A stretch of DNA of 64,000 nucleotides, taken from the NCBI GenBank assembly GCA_032622095.1, contig CP136063.1, forward strand, positions 183,501,956-183,565,955. The letters run 5' to 3'. The notes below the pieces were generated by a model. The model saw nothing but the letters and a program-made list of their open reading frames with translations, had not been told where the DNA came from and did not search any database. A program made the translations under genes and the position numbers. The DNA is from Siphonodentalium dalli. Its lineage: Eukaryota > Mollusca > Scaphopoda > Gadilida > Siphonodentaliidae. Shown piece after piece: positions 21,960 through 32,208 of the stretch (position 1 is its first letter; each line of letters begins with the position of its first letter).

Positions 21960-22400
21960 CTGCGCTGCTCAGGGTCTGTTAGTGGTCATGCCTCCTCTAT
22001 TTGTAGTCGCGGCTTCCACAACCTTTGCAGAGACGGTCAACAATGTATTTTCCTCTGCCAACTTGGTACAGTCTGCGCTGCAGGCTCGGAGTCTGTTGGT
22101 GGTCATGCCTCCTCTATTTGTAGTCGCGGCTTCCACAACCTTCGCAGAGACAGGAAACAATGAATTTTCCTCTGTCCACTCGGTACAGCCTGCGCTGCAG
22201 GCTCGGAATCTGTTGGTGGTCATGCCTCCTCTATTTGTAGTCGCGGCTTCCACAACCTTCTCAGAGATGGGCTACAATGAAATTTCCTCTGTCAACTCGG
22301 TACAGCCTGCGCTGCAGGCTCGGAATCTGTTGGTGGTCATGCCTCCTCTATTTGTAGTCGCGGCTTCCACAACCTTCACAGCGACGAGCAGCGATGGAGG
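21960..22400 (+). repeat. 117-bp in-frame tandem repeat (39-residue unit), four copies
   Basis: CCTCCTCTATTTGTAGTCGC occurs at 21991, 22108, 22225 and 22342, exactly 117 bp apart. The open frame 21982-22464 reads VVMPPLFVVAASTTFAET once per unit. Weaker relatives lie at about 21030 (CATGCCTCCTCCCTCAGGGT) and 21810. A period divisible by three with the frame kept open in every copy suggests former coding use. Confidence 0.85.
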
Positions 22401-23310
22401 TTCTGCAGCATGTACCGCTGGTTCTGTCTCAGTCCATCCAGGTTCATGCTGTCACGGCACATAGCGGTTTTTCCGAACCCTTTCTTGCCTTGGCTACCTC
22501 ATTGTGCCTAGTCATCGACAAGTGGCATTCATTTGACTGAGTGTTTTGTACAATGTTACCTTCGTTCTTTGTACTTTGAGGTTTCCTCTGTCAGTCTGCT
22601 TTCTGCCATATCGCATTGCTCTGGCTATGTGCCGCATTCAGGAACTGCTCCTGAATAAGTTTCTTTCGCCTCCATTCTCACCTCCGTTCTTATCCCGTCG
22701 GGGTATTCCAGGTGTTGTTGAGACCTGTCTTTATAGTTTTGGGCCTTCTAATCTGTTAGATTTTTATTCAACAATTCGCTTTTATGAGACAAACCTAGAC
22801 GTATTATGGACTTGATCGTGTGTGTGACCCTGATAAGTTAATATGCGGGTCGGGTGCTATATCTTACAGGGGACTTTGGCGCTCTACTCACTTAGCCGAA
22901 CATATCATGAATGTCGACCGTTCAGCTCCATAGACACTATCGTCTGAACTACACTCATTTTCAATTTTACTTCTAGATTTGGGATGTATCTTTCAGTGAC
23001 CACCTAACACCATAGGATTTCATCATATAGCGTATCAGCATTTCATTGGTGTCTAGGCATCATGTATGTAGTCATTTCACAATTATTGCTGCATGCCCAT
23101 CGGTGCTTGAGCATACCAGTTGGCGGGTTATCACAGTTTTTGTAACTTGCTGCTAACCTACGGTATGGGTTCCCTATACCAACACCTGACGAACGATATT
23201 AAACTAAGTTCCACATTTATTTTGAAACCATGCAGGCTGGTTTATTGCATCACAGATTGGCCGTATGATCAGACAGTGTTCCATTAGCGGTATTAGTTCC
23301 TCTCCTTGGT

Positions 23311-23466
23311 TGACCGTACACTTCAATTTCCAGTTACTTGGCTTGGTGTACCAGAGGCAGGCAATCTTTCCATCTTGGTACCCTCCCTTGACCGTACACT
23401 TCATATTCCAGTTACTTGGCTTGGTGTACCAGAGGCAGGCAATCTTTCCATCTTGGTCCCCTCCCT
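23311..23466. repeat. 78-bp tandem duplication
   Basis: Two copies begin at 23311 and 23389 with TGACCGTACACTTCA and share CAGTTACTTGGCTTGGTGTA. The period (26 codons) keeps both + and - frames open. Inside the DIRS-like element; function unknown. Confidence 0.8.
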
Positions 23467-24073
23467 TATGTGTATGTTTTTTCTTTCCATGGACATGATT
23501 TCTAGTGCTCAACTCAGTCATGTTTTCCTGGTGTATCCCTGGTCCCCCCATTGGTCTGGGCCCAACGGTTTCTCATATCTCCCCTGGGTCTCTCGGTCGG
23601 GCTTCAAATACTTCAAATTTTGAGTATTGATTCCGCTTTTCTGGTGGGGGGGGTGTCATAACCGTGTTTTCCCCTCGGTGCCCCTTTTGCATGTATTGTG
23701 GGCCAGTCAACATCCTCTGGATGTCATGCTAGTGCTGCTTCATCCTCTAAGGAGGGGGGGGAGGTTCCTTTATCCTATTAGATTCATGAATGAATGAGTT
23801 ATCTCCCTTGCCTATGATCAATGTTTATCCTGGACACCTTCACCCTGTGATCATTACTAGTAGGGCACATGAAGTACGTGGTGTTTCCTTTTAGGAGGCT
23901 CAGTTGTTTTTGAGTTTATCTGAACTATTACATATGGGACACAATGATCTATTTTTTGGCACATGTCTACCAAGAAATCTTTTTGTTACAGGATGCAGGT
24001 CTTTTCTGCTTCAGCAAGTGGGTTTCATAGTCGGATTATCTGCCTCGTGGCCTCCTCCTCTTCAAGAATTCTA

Positions 24074-24180
24074 ATTATAACCATTAGTTTCAGTGTCCAA
24101 GATATATTTGACGGAGATATAATATTTTTTAACCCAAAATATGTATCTCCTATAATAAATATCTTGGACACTGAACACAG
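24074..24180 (+). repeat. Internal complementary region of the DIRS-like element
   Basis: TATAACCATTAGTTTCAGTG...GACGGAGATAT is the reverse complement of the left outer edge. TTAACCCAAAATATGTATCT...GGACACTGAA is the reverse complement of the right outer edge (24434-24480). In DIRS elements this region templates completion of the termini (family knowledge). Confidence 0.75.
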
Positions 24181-24257
24181 CAAGGGCCCTCCCAGTTGGG
24201 ATCAACATTCCCGCCCCGCGCACTCGGTCAAACGCATCAAACACACATGAGGAAGAA

Positions 24258-24484
24258 ATTAAAATGAATGAGGTCTTACCTTTCAATCGCTGTTATAGCG
24301 AAAGGACTCGCACTATTGGTCCAAAGATATAATCGCCATTAATTGGCATTTGACAAGTGCGCGTACTCGAGGTATTGCGTACCGATTTTTAAAACGACTT
24401 CTTCTAGAATGAATTATATAACCATTAGTTTCAGTGTCCAAGATATTTATTATAGGAGATACATATTTTGGGTTAAAAAATATT
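24258..24484 (+). repeat. Right inverted terminal repeat of the DIRS-like element
   Basis: Reverse complement of the left repeat through 24447, followed by a right-specific edge (TTATTATAGGAGATACATAT, TTGGGTTAAAAAATATT) that is mirrored in the internal complementary region. Confidence 0.8.
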
Positions 24485-24588
24485 ATTTTCCAGTTTTACC
24501 AAAAATTCTTGAAAAAGAATTTTAAAATGGCCAGAAATTATCAAAGTTATATTCTACACATACAACAGTTATTTCTCTTTTATTCCAG

Positions 24589-24792
24589 ATATAGAGTTTA
24601 TACCACAGATGATCTGCAGGATTTTCAGAAGCTTGTCCATTATGTCACCTTCAATGGCGGTATATTGGACTCACCCCATCCTCTGAAGGGTGTTCCGGGT
24701 GTCGATCTGAAGGAATTCCATGTACAATTCGTGAAATACTCGGCGGTTAACAACCTCATCCCAGTACTATGGGAGTACTGTGAAAATCACAG
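24589..24792 (+). CDS. SPG11: Spatacsin exon E9
   Basis: Acceptor TCTTTTATTCCAG, donor CACAG|GTATTT. One base completes Lys from E8. It encodes YRVYTTDDLQDFQKLVHYVT, then GGILDSPHPLKGVPGVDLKE and FVKYSAVNNLIPVLWEYCEN (67 codons), ending two bases into Arg. The VYTTDDLxxFxxLL...GGxLxxPHPL pattern is characteristic of spatacsin as I know it. Confidence 0.9.
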
Positions 24793-24831
24793 GTATTTTT
24801 ATTAGATATTTATTTCATATGTTTGAACCTA

Positions 24832-25026
24832 CAGTAATTCCCTAAATAATCGACTCCTTAACCACATCAGAATTATGGGTTATTTTTCAGGATTTGGTCG
24901 GAAATATGGCTTGTTGCCATTCAAGAGCTTTCCGATGAATGGCAAAAGCCATATTTCTGACTAAATCCTGAAAAATTACCCATAATTGTGCTGTTGATAA
25001 AGAGTCGTTTATTTAGGGCATTACTG
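24832..25026. mobile_element. MITE family A (CAGTAATGC), copy 2
   Basis: 195-bp palindrome flanked by TA. Ends CAGTAATTCCCTAAATAATC and GAGTCGTTTATTTAGGGCAT. It begins 39 bp after the E9 donor. Confidence 0.8.
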
Positions 25027-25095
25027 TACCTTTTATTTGATAACACTTTCATTATACACCCCCACCAACAAAGTGGAAGTAGGCCAATCCTGCAA

Positions 25096-25515
25096 ATAGC
25101 GTGTTCCATTTGCAGAATGAGGTCCCCAGATGGTGAATTTAGTGATGCTATCCAGCACAGCAGGCTAGCATCTCCAGATTCACCCTCTGGGGACCTCATT
25201 CTGCTGAGGCCTCTATAATATCAAATTAAAATTGTTTTAGTTACTTTTGTCCCTTCTGGTAATTTCTTTATCCCCTAATTTGCGGAAGAAAAATGCATAA
25301 CCGAGGTGGCTAATGGGTGAACATCACCTACTTCAACTGGGGAACTTCAATCTGATCCTAGGTTTTACATAGTGGTTGAGGTCTAAGCAGAATGAAGTTA
25401 CCAGAGAGTGAATTTTGGTGTTTCTAGCCAGCCTTGCGGGATAGCGTCACTAAATTCACCCTTCTGGGGACCTCATTCTGCAAATGACAGACACATCTTT
25501 TCAGGCTTGTAGTAG
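25096..25515. repeat. CAGAATGAGGTCC palindromic family, copy 2
   Basis: Hairpin one: CAGAATGAGGTCCCCAGATG / CTCTGGGGACCTCATTCTG with the GCATAGTGGG-like loop. A spacer and a second hairpin (GTGAATTTTGGTG / CACTAAATTCACC) end in CATTCTGCAAATGACAGAC. Same layout as 5356-5745. Confidence 0.75.
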
Positions 25516-25785
25516 GCGGTTACTGAGATTAGCTTTTCTGTCTAGATGTTTTTCTAATACTTCGCTCAGGTCTTTACCAGGTCATGCACATCCTGCATTT
25601 ACCTATTATAGTAATATTCAACTATAGTAGTTAAATTTGACAGTGAGATATCCACTATTTTCCTGTTTTTGTGTAAAGTATGGATCGTACGTCCCAGTGC
25701 ACAGTCACATTGCGCTCAATAAAACTGAAGAAAATGAATAGTATCCAGACCAAATTCATTTTGAATCCTTTTGCACCAACTAGTT

Positions 25786-26772
25786 GTCCCCCGAAAAAAA
25801 AATTTCGGGGGACTATTAAAATAGCCGGTGTCCGTCCGTCCGTCGAGCCGTCCGTCCGTGCATCCGGAAATGGTTTCCGGATGATAACTTTACTTTCGGT
25901 TATTAGATCAAAAGCAAATTTCATAGGTGAGTTTATCAGACCAAAATAAAGGTCATGTTCGAATATGGGTTTGCTCCGCCCATTTTTGCGAGAGTTATGG
26001 CCCAAATTTGGTATATTACTTTCTCCCAGCAAAACACAGGTCAAGTTCGAACTTGGGTTCTGCCCGACCATTTTTGGCAGAGTTATGCCCCTTTTTCGAC
26101 ATAGAAAATTCAATTTTTCATCTTTTTTTTGGTTTCCGGATGATAACTTGATTTTGGATTACTTATATCAAAATACAGCTCAAGTTCGAATTTCGGTTTA
26201 ATCCGATAATTTTTGCGAGAGTTATGGCCCTTTTTTGTCCCCCAACCGGACATATAAAACCCCAAAAGTTGGTGTCCGGATGATAACTTTAGTAGAGTTA
26301 ATCAGATTTAAATTAAATATGGTATGTCTCTTTCTCCCAGCAAAACACAGGTCAAGTTTGAATTCGGGTTCCGCCCGCCAATTTTCACCAGAGTTATGTC
26401 CCTTTTTGACTTAGAATTTTTGCCAATTTGAGGTTTCCGGATGAAAACTTTAGTAAATGTGTACTGAATGAAATTAAATTTGGTATATGTAGGTTTACTA
26501 GCACAAAAGACAGATCAATTTCAACGAAGTTGAGTTTGAACCGATGATTTTGCTCAGAGTTATGGGCTTTTCGACTTAGAAAATTCAATTTTTCTTGTAA
26601 TTTTCTTCATTTTGTGCCAATTTGAGGTTATATTTTGACTTTAAGAGTTTTTTTAATATTTGGTTATTTGTATATATGACAGTAATGAGACAATGCACAA
26701 GTGTCTTATCCATATAGTATACTTCTAAATAAAGCCACCGGTTCGGGGGACACTGTGGCCGAGCGGCCTTTT
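25786..26772. repeat. CCCCCGAAAA / GTCCGTCC modular repeat, copy 2
   Basis: Starts CCCCCGAAAAAAAAATTTCGGGGGAC, then GTCCGTCCGTCGAGCC. About five modules follow, with ATGATAACTT, CAAGTTCGAA and GAGTTATGGCCC boxes. It ends GGTTCGGGGGACACTGTGGCCGAGCGGCC. It is about 180 bp longer than copy 1 because it has more modules. Non-coding. Confidence 0.75.
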
Positions 26773-27108
26773 ATTTTATTTAATAATCGCACAAGTATAG
26801 CATTCTAAATGACATTATCATGGATACACAATCACTGCTATATAACTCCTCCCCAAGTTGAGCTACAGTGTCATTGACACTTTCAGAAAATCGGTACTGT
26901 CCAAGCTCTTATACAGTAAATTATCTGTATTTTTTCTATAATTTGCACACCAAATATCAACCAACATGTGAATCTGTATACTTGCAATTTTTGAGATTGT
27001 TTGAATATGTTGAGTTGTCCTTTACATAACAATTTTTCATGGAAACTGGTTGGTCATTGTTGCTATTTCAAGCCAATAAATTGAAGGCTAGTTGTTTTGT
27101 TTTTTCAG
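26773..27108 (+). other. Intron 9 end, nothing recognised
   Basis: AT-rich sequence leading to the E10 acceptor; no element ends. Confidence 0.4.
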
Positions 27109-27212
27109 ATTGTCAATAAACTTCTTGAAGGAATGTGAGAACAGCGTTTGTCATACTGTTGAGTGGTTCCCATTATTCATCAGTTACCTACAGATGCACA
27201 GGAAACCCAAAG
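27109..27212 (+). CDS. SPG11: Spatacsin exon E10
   Basis: Acceptor TGTTTTTTCAG, donor AAAG|GTAGAC. It encodes LSINFLKECENSVCHTVEWF then PLFISYLQMHRKPK, ending one base into Asp. Short exon (104 nt) with both neighbours in matching phase. Confidence 0.85.
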
Positions 27213-27253
27213 GTAGACATTAGCTTTCAGAAGTAATTTACAAAACAAACATA

Positions 27254-27282
27254 CAGTAATGCTCTAAGTAATCGAAGAAATT
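27254..27282. repeat. Isolated left end of MITE family A
   Basis: TACAGTAATGCTCTAAGTAATCGA matches the family A terminus; nothing of the rest remains. Confidence 0.5.
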
Positions 27283-27420
27283 GTCTATTCCTCATTTGTA
27301 GTGATGTTCAGTTCACCCATTCTTCATTAAATGGATTCTCCCACCCAACTATAATTGCATAGATTGGAATGGTCTGTTATTCAACTGGATGGGTGTTTAG
27401 GATATGTGTGCTGATGACAG

Positions 27421-27558
27421 ACAGCCTAACAATATTTACTGGGATCTTGTAAGCCAGTACATTCTCTTATATATGCGAGGCTTCACATTTATAAGAGAAT
27501 GCACTGGCACAGGATCTTTAATGATGCACCAGCACAGCTCCCGTCACGAAAAGGTTAA
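27421..27558. repeat. TTAA double-hairpin MITE, right half
   Basis: GCCTAACAATATTTAC spacer, then the second hairpin (ATTCTCTTATATATGCGAGG / TTATAAGAGAATGC), then CTCCCGTCACGAAAAGGTTAA. The left half is absent. Confidence 0.65.
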
Positions 27559-27763
27559 CTATTTATGTTTTTAGCTGCTTTTCTGTGGGCAGTTGTTTCT
27601 CTGTGCAATGGCGTGATATCCTTGTGAAAATAATCCTCTGTGCAGTCTTTTGTCCAGTGTTGTGATAAGGCCCAGTGGCTAAAATGGCAATGAACCAAAT
27701 TTAACCAAATAAAACCATCTACTTAGTTTGACACGATTTCAATGACACATATATTAATTCCAG

Positions 27764-27909
27764 ACATGGACTCCGTGTATGAATCTAGTCAAGCTAATGC
27801 TTCCCACGCTTTCGGTGATGAAGTGATAAGCTGCGGTCAAATGATCAAACATGACCATATACTTGCAGCGCTGGCGACCATGATGTATTCACCTTCGTCA
27901 ATTGACCAG
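27764..27909 (+). CDS. SPG11: Spatacsin exon E11
   Basis: Acceptor ATTAATTCCAG, donor CAG|GTAAAT. AC completes Asp from E10. It encodes MDSVYESSQANASHAFGDEV then HDHILAALATMMYSPSSIDQ, ending in phase 0. The LAALATMMYSP segment resembles the LAxLxxxxYxP helix found in spatacsins. Confidence 0.85.
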
Positions 27910-27944
27910 GTAAATTTAATTACAGAATTGGATAGCTTTGCCCT

Positions 27945-28203
27945 TCCATAACTGGAGCTTCATGAAATTTTGCGAAAACCCTGTGCCAATGCATTCTCTT
28001 ATATATGGGCCAGTCTCCCATGTGGAGCCTCACAAAAATAAGAGAATGCATTTGCTTAACAATATTTAATACCTTGACCTTGTAAGCGAGTGCATTCTTT
28101 TATATATGCAAGGCTCCCTATGGGAGACTTGCATATATAAAAGAATGCACTGGCACATGATCTTGAATGCTGCACCAGCGCAACCCCACCATGAAAGGGT
28201 TAA
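27945..28203. mobile_element. TTAA double-hairpin MITE, copy
   Basis: Left end TTGCCCTTCCATAACTGGAG (first TTAA mutated), two TATATATGC hairpins, right end CACCATGAAAGGGTTAA. It lies 36 bp after the E11 donor. Confidence 0.7.
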
Positions 28204-28326
28204 TCACAATCTGCTTTGTTGCATTCTATCACCAGTTGAATATCTCAGGAAATATAACTTAGAAAATGACTCACCACAATTACTGCTTGGGGTATTTCTG
28301 TGTTTGTATATTATATGGAATTGGGA

Positions 28327-28695
28327 TTAACCCTTTACCCAACAAACCGGCCAAAACCGGCCAAATAAAGCTTCAACAGCCTAAAATATCTTCGGTCTGT
28401 CTCAATATATGGATATCATTGGAACCGGCTCCTTGACCACATTGTGATAGTTACAGTTATGCCCTGTGCCAATGCATTCTCTTATATATGCGAGTCGACC
28501 ATAGGTCGCCTCGCATATATAAGAGAATGAATTGGCCTAACACTTTTTACCATTTTTTCTTACATTCTTTAACAATTTTATAATTTTTAATGTGGTAAGC
28601 CAATGCATTCTCTTATATATGCGAGGCGACCTATGGTCGACTCGCATATATAAGAGAATGCATTGGCACGGGGCCTTCTGTTGGGTAAAGGGTTA
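28327..28695. mobile_element. TTAA double-hairpin element, variant family
   Basis: Termini TTAACCCTTTACCCAACA and TGTTGGGTAAAGGGTTAA differ from the CATGAC ends of the common family. The two internal hairpins keep the CATTCTCTTATATATGCGAG stems but have an altered centre (GTCGACCATAGGTCGCC instead of GTCTCCCATAGGGAGCC), changed in both hairpins together. Confidence 0.8.
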
Positions 28696-28799
28696 ATGTG
28701 AAATGTTTCTCCAGTGATCAATTTAAAATTTACAGTGACCTCAGATCAATAACATTTTTACTCATTCCAATACACGTATTCTCTTACTTTTTGCAGGTA

Positions 28800-28959
28800 C
28801 AGTAATGCCCTAAATATTCGACTCCTTAACCACAGCAGAATTATTGGTAACATTTCAGGATTTAGTCGGAAATATGGCTTGTTACCATTCATCGGAAAGG
28901 TCTCACAGTTACCCATAATTCTGCTGTAGTTAAGGAGTTGATTATTTAGGTCATTACTG
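28800..28959. mobile_element. MITE family A, copy 3 (shortened)
   Basis: 160 bp, TA-flanked. Ends CAGTAATGCCCTAAATATTC and GTTGATTATTTAGGTCATTA. Part of one inner arm is deleted, so the palindrome is asymmetric. Ends 83 bp before E12. Confidence 0.75.
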
Positions 28960-29042
28960 TATCTCATACCAGTTTATGGTGACCACAAGTAGCCCACTTC
29001 TGGGACACTGAGTTTATATGCTGTTTGCATTTTTCTCTGTAG

Positions 29043-29198
29043 GCTGCAGTAGAGCAGGGAAGGTTGAACATATTTAGCGAAGTTAACAAGTCAGAACTCA
29101 GCGCAGCATTGAAGAAGTTCCCAAAACTACATGCCACATTGTTTCCGGTATCGTCAGATGGTTTGAAAAATGATGTCAGTGTCTACGATTTACTCAAG
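29043..29198 (+). CDS. SPG11: Spatacsin exon E12
   Basis: Acceptor TTTCTCTGTAG, donor AAG|GTAAGT. It encodes AAVEQGRLNIFSEVNKSELS then LKKFPKLHATLFP and SVYDLLK; phase 0 at both ends. The SVYDLLK | GSAPFDVSRLF junction with E13 is a good family marker. Confidence 0.88.
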
Positions 29199-29584
29199 GT
29201 AAGTTTGATTACCCCTTCCAATGACAATACTTGGAAAACTTTATGCACATTTACTGGCATATCATTGGCAAATGCAAAGATTTTAAATTGGTAATGGATG
29301 AAATGTATTAGCAAAACATGCACCTCAAATACACAGATTGTGTGATCAACTTTAAATGGCCAATCAAAACTAAGATTTGATGATGATGAGGTTACTTAAG
29401 CAATGAATATTAATGAACTGACTAACAGAGGAGACGACCTTCAACTTTGTTTTGTTTGGAAAATTTGGAATACTATACATAGTTATTTTCTTGTTTTATG
29501 GATATTGTTTACCAGGATATGTTTTCTGATTAAACTATAGGAAAATTATTTGTGTTATGGTTAATTTATGAAGTTATAGACATA

Positions 29585-29797
29585 CAGTAATGCCCTAAAT
29601 ATTCGACTCCTTAACCACAGCAGAATTATGAGTAATTTTTCAGGATTTAGTCGGAAATATGGCTTGTTGCCATTCGTCGGAAAGCTCTTAGTGAGAGCTC
29701 TCCGATAAATGGCAACAAGCCATATTTCCGACTAAATCCTGAAAAATTACCCATAATTCTGCTCTGGTTAAGGAGTCGATTATTTAGGGCATTACTG
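29585..29797. mobile_element. MITE family A, copy 4
   Basis: 213-bp near-perfect palindrome flanked by TA; ends CAGTAATGCCCTAAATATTC and GTCGATTATTTAGGGCATTA. Ends 64 bp before the E13 acceptor site. Confidence 0.85.
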
Positions 29798-29861
29798 TAA
29801 GGTCTGAAGACAAATTTACTATAACACACTTTGCATTACATGTAGTGTTGTTTCATTCAAG

Positions 29862-29928
29862 GGTTCTGCTCCCTTTGATGTGTCCAGATTGTTCCAGTGG
29901 CAAACAACCAATACAGTCTCCTCTGAAG
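29862..29928 (+). CDS. SPG11: Spatacsin exon E13 (67 nt)
   Basis: Acceptor TTTCATTCAAG, donor GAAG|GTACAA. It encodes GSAPFDVSRLFQWQTTNTVS then SE, ending one base into Gly. The smallest exon found; PFDxxRLFxWQxxNT is a strong spatacsin signature as I know the family. Confidence 0.9.
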
Positions 29929-30182
29929 GTACAAAGTTATCACCAACTAGACTTCATTTAGTGTTATCTTACTAGTATGTGGTTTCTTGTCACTGACTAA
30001 ACAATCATGTGTTGGTCACATTATCACCTCCAGGCTCCAATCTATATATATATAAAATCAACTGTCTTTGTGGAGCCCGAATTTGGATAACATCCTGTGG
30101 TGTATCGTAGAAGATGCTGCACCAAATTTTACACCGATTGTCAAAGAAAACATGAGCTAAATCTCAGCTCGAATAAAATTTA

Positions 30183-31273
30183 GTGCATGTGGTTAATAAC
30201 TATACGCCCTTTTTGAAAAAATGTCGTATTATGTTATCAGTCTGTCCGTCCGTCTGTCCGTCCGTCCGTCGAGTCGTCTGTCTAGCCGTCCGTTAACATT
30301 TTTGGTTTCCGATCGATAACTCCAGTTTGGATTATTTGATCTGAACCAAAGTTGGTATGTGTATTTCCCAGCTAAAGATACAGGCCAAGTTCGAATATGG
30401 GTTATGTCCAATTATTTTTACATGAGTTACGGCCCTTTTTCGACTTAGAATTTGACCGTCTGTTAACATTTTTGGTTTCCAACCGATAACTCCAGTTTGG
30501 ATTATTTTATCTGAACCAAAGTTGGTATGTGTATTTCCCAGCTAAAGATACAGGCCAAGTTCGAATATGGGTTCCGTCCAATTATTTTTACATGAGTTAC
30601 GGCCCTTTTTCAACTTAGAATTTGACCAATTTCATAACATTTTGGTTTCCGACCGATAACTCCAGTTTTTACTATTTGAGCTGAACCAAAGCTGGTATGT
30701 GTATTTCCCAGCTAAAACTACACGCCATGTTTGAATATAGGTTCTGTCTAATTATTTTTACTTGAGTTACGGCCCTTTTTCGACTTAGAATTTGACCGTC
30801 TGTTAACATTTTTGGTTTCCGACCGATAACTCCAGTTTGAATTATTTGATCTGAACCAAAGTTGGTATGTGTATTTATCAGCTAAAGATACAGGCCAAGT
30901 TCGAATATGGGTTCCGTCCAATTATTTTTACATGAGTTACGGCCCTTTTTCAACTTAGAATTTGACCAATTTCATAACATTTTGGTTTCCAACCGATAAC
31001 TCCAGTTTTTATTATTTGAGCTGAACCAAAGCTGGTATGTGTATTTCCCAGCTAAAACTACACACCATGTTTGAATATAGGTTCTGTCTAATTATTTTTA
31101 CATGAGTTATGGCCATTTTTCGACTTAGAATTTGACCACATTTTGGCATTGAAATTAGGGGTATATCAGATTTTCTTTAAATGTAGGCACAAAGTATTAT
31201 CTTATTTTGCGATAGTACAATTCGAAATGGCTAAAGGCCGTATTTTGCCACGCCCTAGCGATGCTCTTGTTTT
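30183..31273. repeat. 170-bp-module repeat family, five-module copy with higher-order pattern
   Basis: Same ends as 15942-16311 (AACTATACGCCCTTTTTGAAA; CCCTAGCGATGCTCTTG). Modules start with TTTGGTTTCC at 30301, 30471, 30641, 30811 and 30981, exactly 170 bp apart. Modules 1, 2 and 4 are one type (AAAGATACAGGCCAAG). Modules 3 and 5 are another (AAAACTACACNCCATG), giving an A-A-B-A-B order. A GTCCGTCCGTC tract precedes them. Confidence 0.9.
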
Positions 31274-31383
31274 TGTGTAGAATTGCAACTCATTACAGAT
31301 CCTCTATATCTGATTATTCAATATTTAATGACAACGGCAAGTTTAAATCATTTTAGTATAGTGATAAGATATATTTATCACAG

Positions 31384-31555
31384 GTTGCTTGAAAGAGATG
31401 CCAAATTTCTCTCAGACGGATTTGATGGAGAAATATGGATATATTGAGAGAATTCAATACACATACTATCTGAAGCAAGGCAGACCATCATTTGCTGTTG
31501 CATCATTTTTAGCTAAGGAATATAACTCTGGCACGACAACTTTATCTGCACAAAG
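31384..31555 (+). CDS. SPG11: Spatacsin exon E14
   Basis: Acceptor TTTATCACAG, donor CAAAG|GTATGT. GT completes Gly from E13. It encodes CLKEMPNFSQTDLMEKYGYI then ERIQYTYYLKQGRPSFAVAS and FLAKEYNSGTTTLSAQ, ending two bases into Arg. The YYLKQGRPSxAxxxFL helix fits the solenoid. Confidence 0.88.
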
Positions 31556-31814
31556 GTATGTGCCACAAGACACTAATTTGATACCTTCCTTATGAAATTC
31601 AGAATATTTTAGTTCAATATCTCAGTTTCCTGCCAAAATGAACTTAGCACTTAGACTATAGCACTCAGCCGACATATTGTAAGGTCTGCTATTATCTTTT
31701 GACAATGGCTAGCTGCACTGTGGTGAATGTAACTTCATTTCATGCATATTTTTTTTAATGGTTGTAACTAATCTTTTCAAAGATCATGAATGTATGCAAG
31801 CCTGAGTTCAGTTT

Positions 31815-32174
31815 GCCTGTCATTTGCAGAATGAGGTCCCCAGAGGGTGAATTTAGTCATGCTATCCTGCATAGTGGGCTAGCATCACTAAATTCACCCT
31901 CTGGGGACCTCATTCTGCTTAGGCCTCATCTTCTGTGCAAAGTTTCTTCACATAGTTTCTATTTTTTTCTTTTTTAGTTTAGTTTCTCTATACCCCCAAA
32001 TTGGCAGACGACACATTGCATAATCGAGGTTCCCAATGGGTGACATCACAATATTCACCATTTGGGAACTTCAATCTGAGGTCTGCAGATGGTGAATTTG
32101 GTGATCCTAGCCCGCTATGTGGGATCGCGTCACTAAATTCACCCTCTGGGGACCTCCTTCTGCAAATGACAGGC
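31815..32174. mobile_element. CAGAATGAGGTCC palindromic element, best copy
   Basis: Outer inverted ends GCCTGTCATTTGCAG and CTGCAAATGACAGGC. Inside, two hairpins each end in CATTCTG/CTTCTGC and share the GGTGAATTTAGT / ACTAAATTCACC stem. Ends 27 bp before the E15 acceptor AG. Confidence 0.8.
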
Positions 32175-32208
32175 ACATTATACTAAGACTTGGTTCATTC
32201 TGTTATAG

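Larger units (their letters stand above)
19510..24484 (+). mobile_element. DIRS-like retrotransposon, degenerate or non-autonomous
   Basis: About 4.97 kb with inverted terminal repeats (left 19510-19713; right 24258-24484) and an internal region (24074-24180) complementary to the outer edges of both termini. That inverted-repeat plus internal-complementary arrangement is the hallmark of DIRS-type tyrosine-recombinase retrotransposons. No intact RT, RNase H or recombinase frame is visible: the longest open frames are 160 and 156 codons, serine/proline/alanine-rich. The element is probably a decayed or internally replaced derivative. It lies in intron 8; its right end is about 100 bp before E9. 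The left edge is known only to a few bases. Confidence 0.65.

Noticed and set aside
23204-23551. 115-codon - strand frame with two WYTKPSNW repeats
   Set aside because: Both strands are open because of the 78-bp tandem duplication; no domain recognised, so coding is not supported.
25655-26113. 152-codon open frame on the - strand
   Set aside because: Lies wholly in the CCCCCGAAAA / GTCCGTCC repeat; the peptide repeats with the DNA modules and has no known domain.
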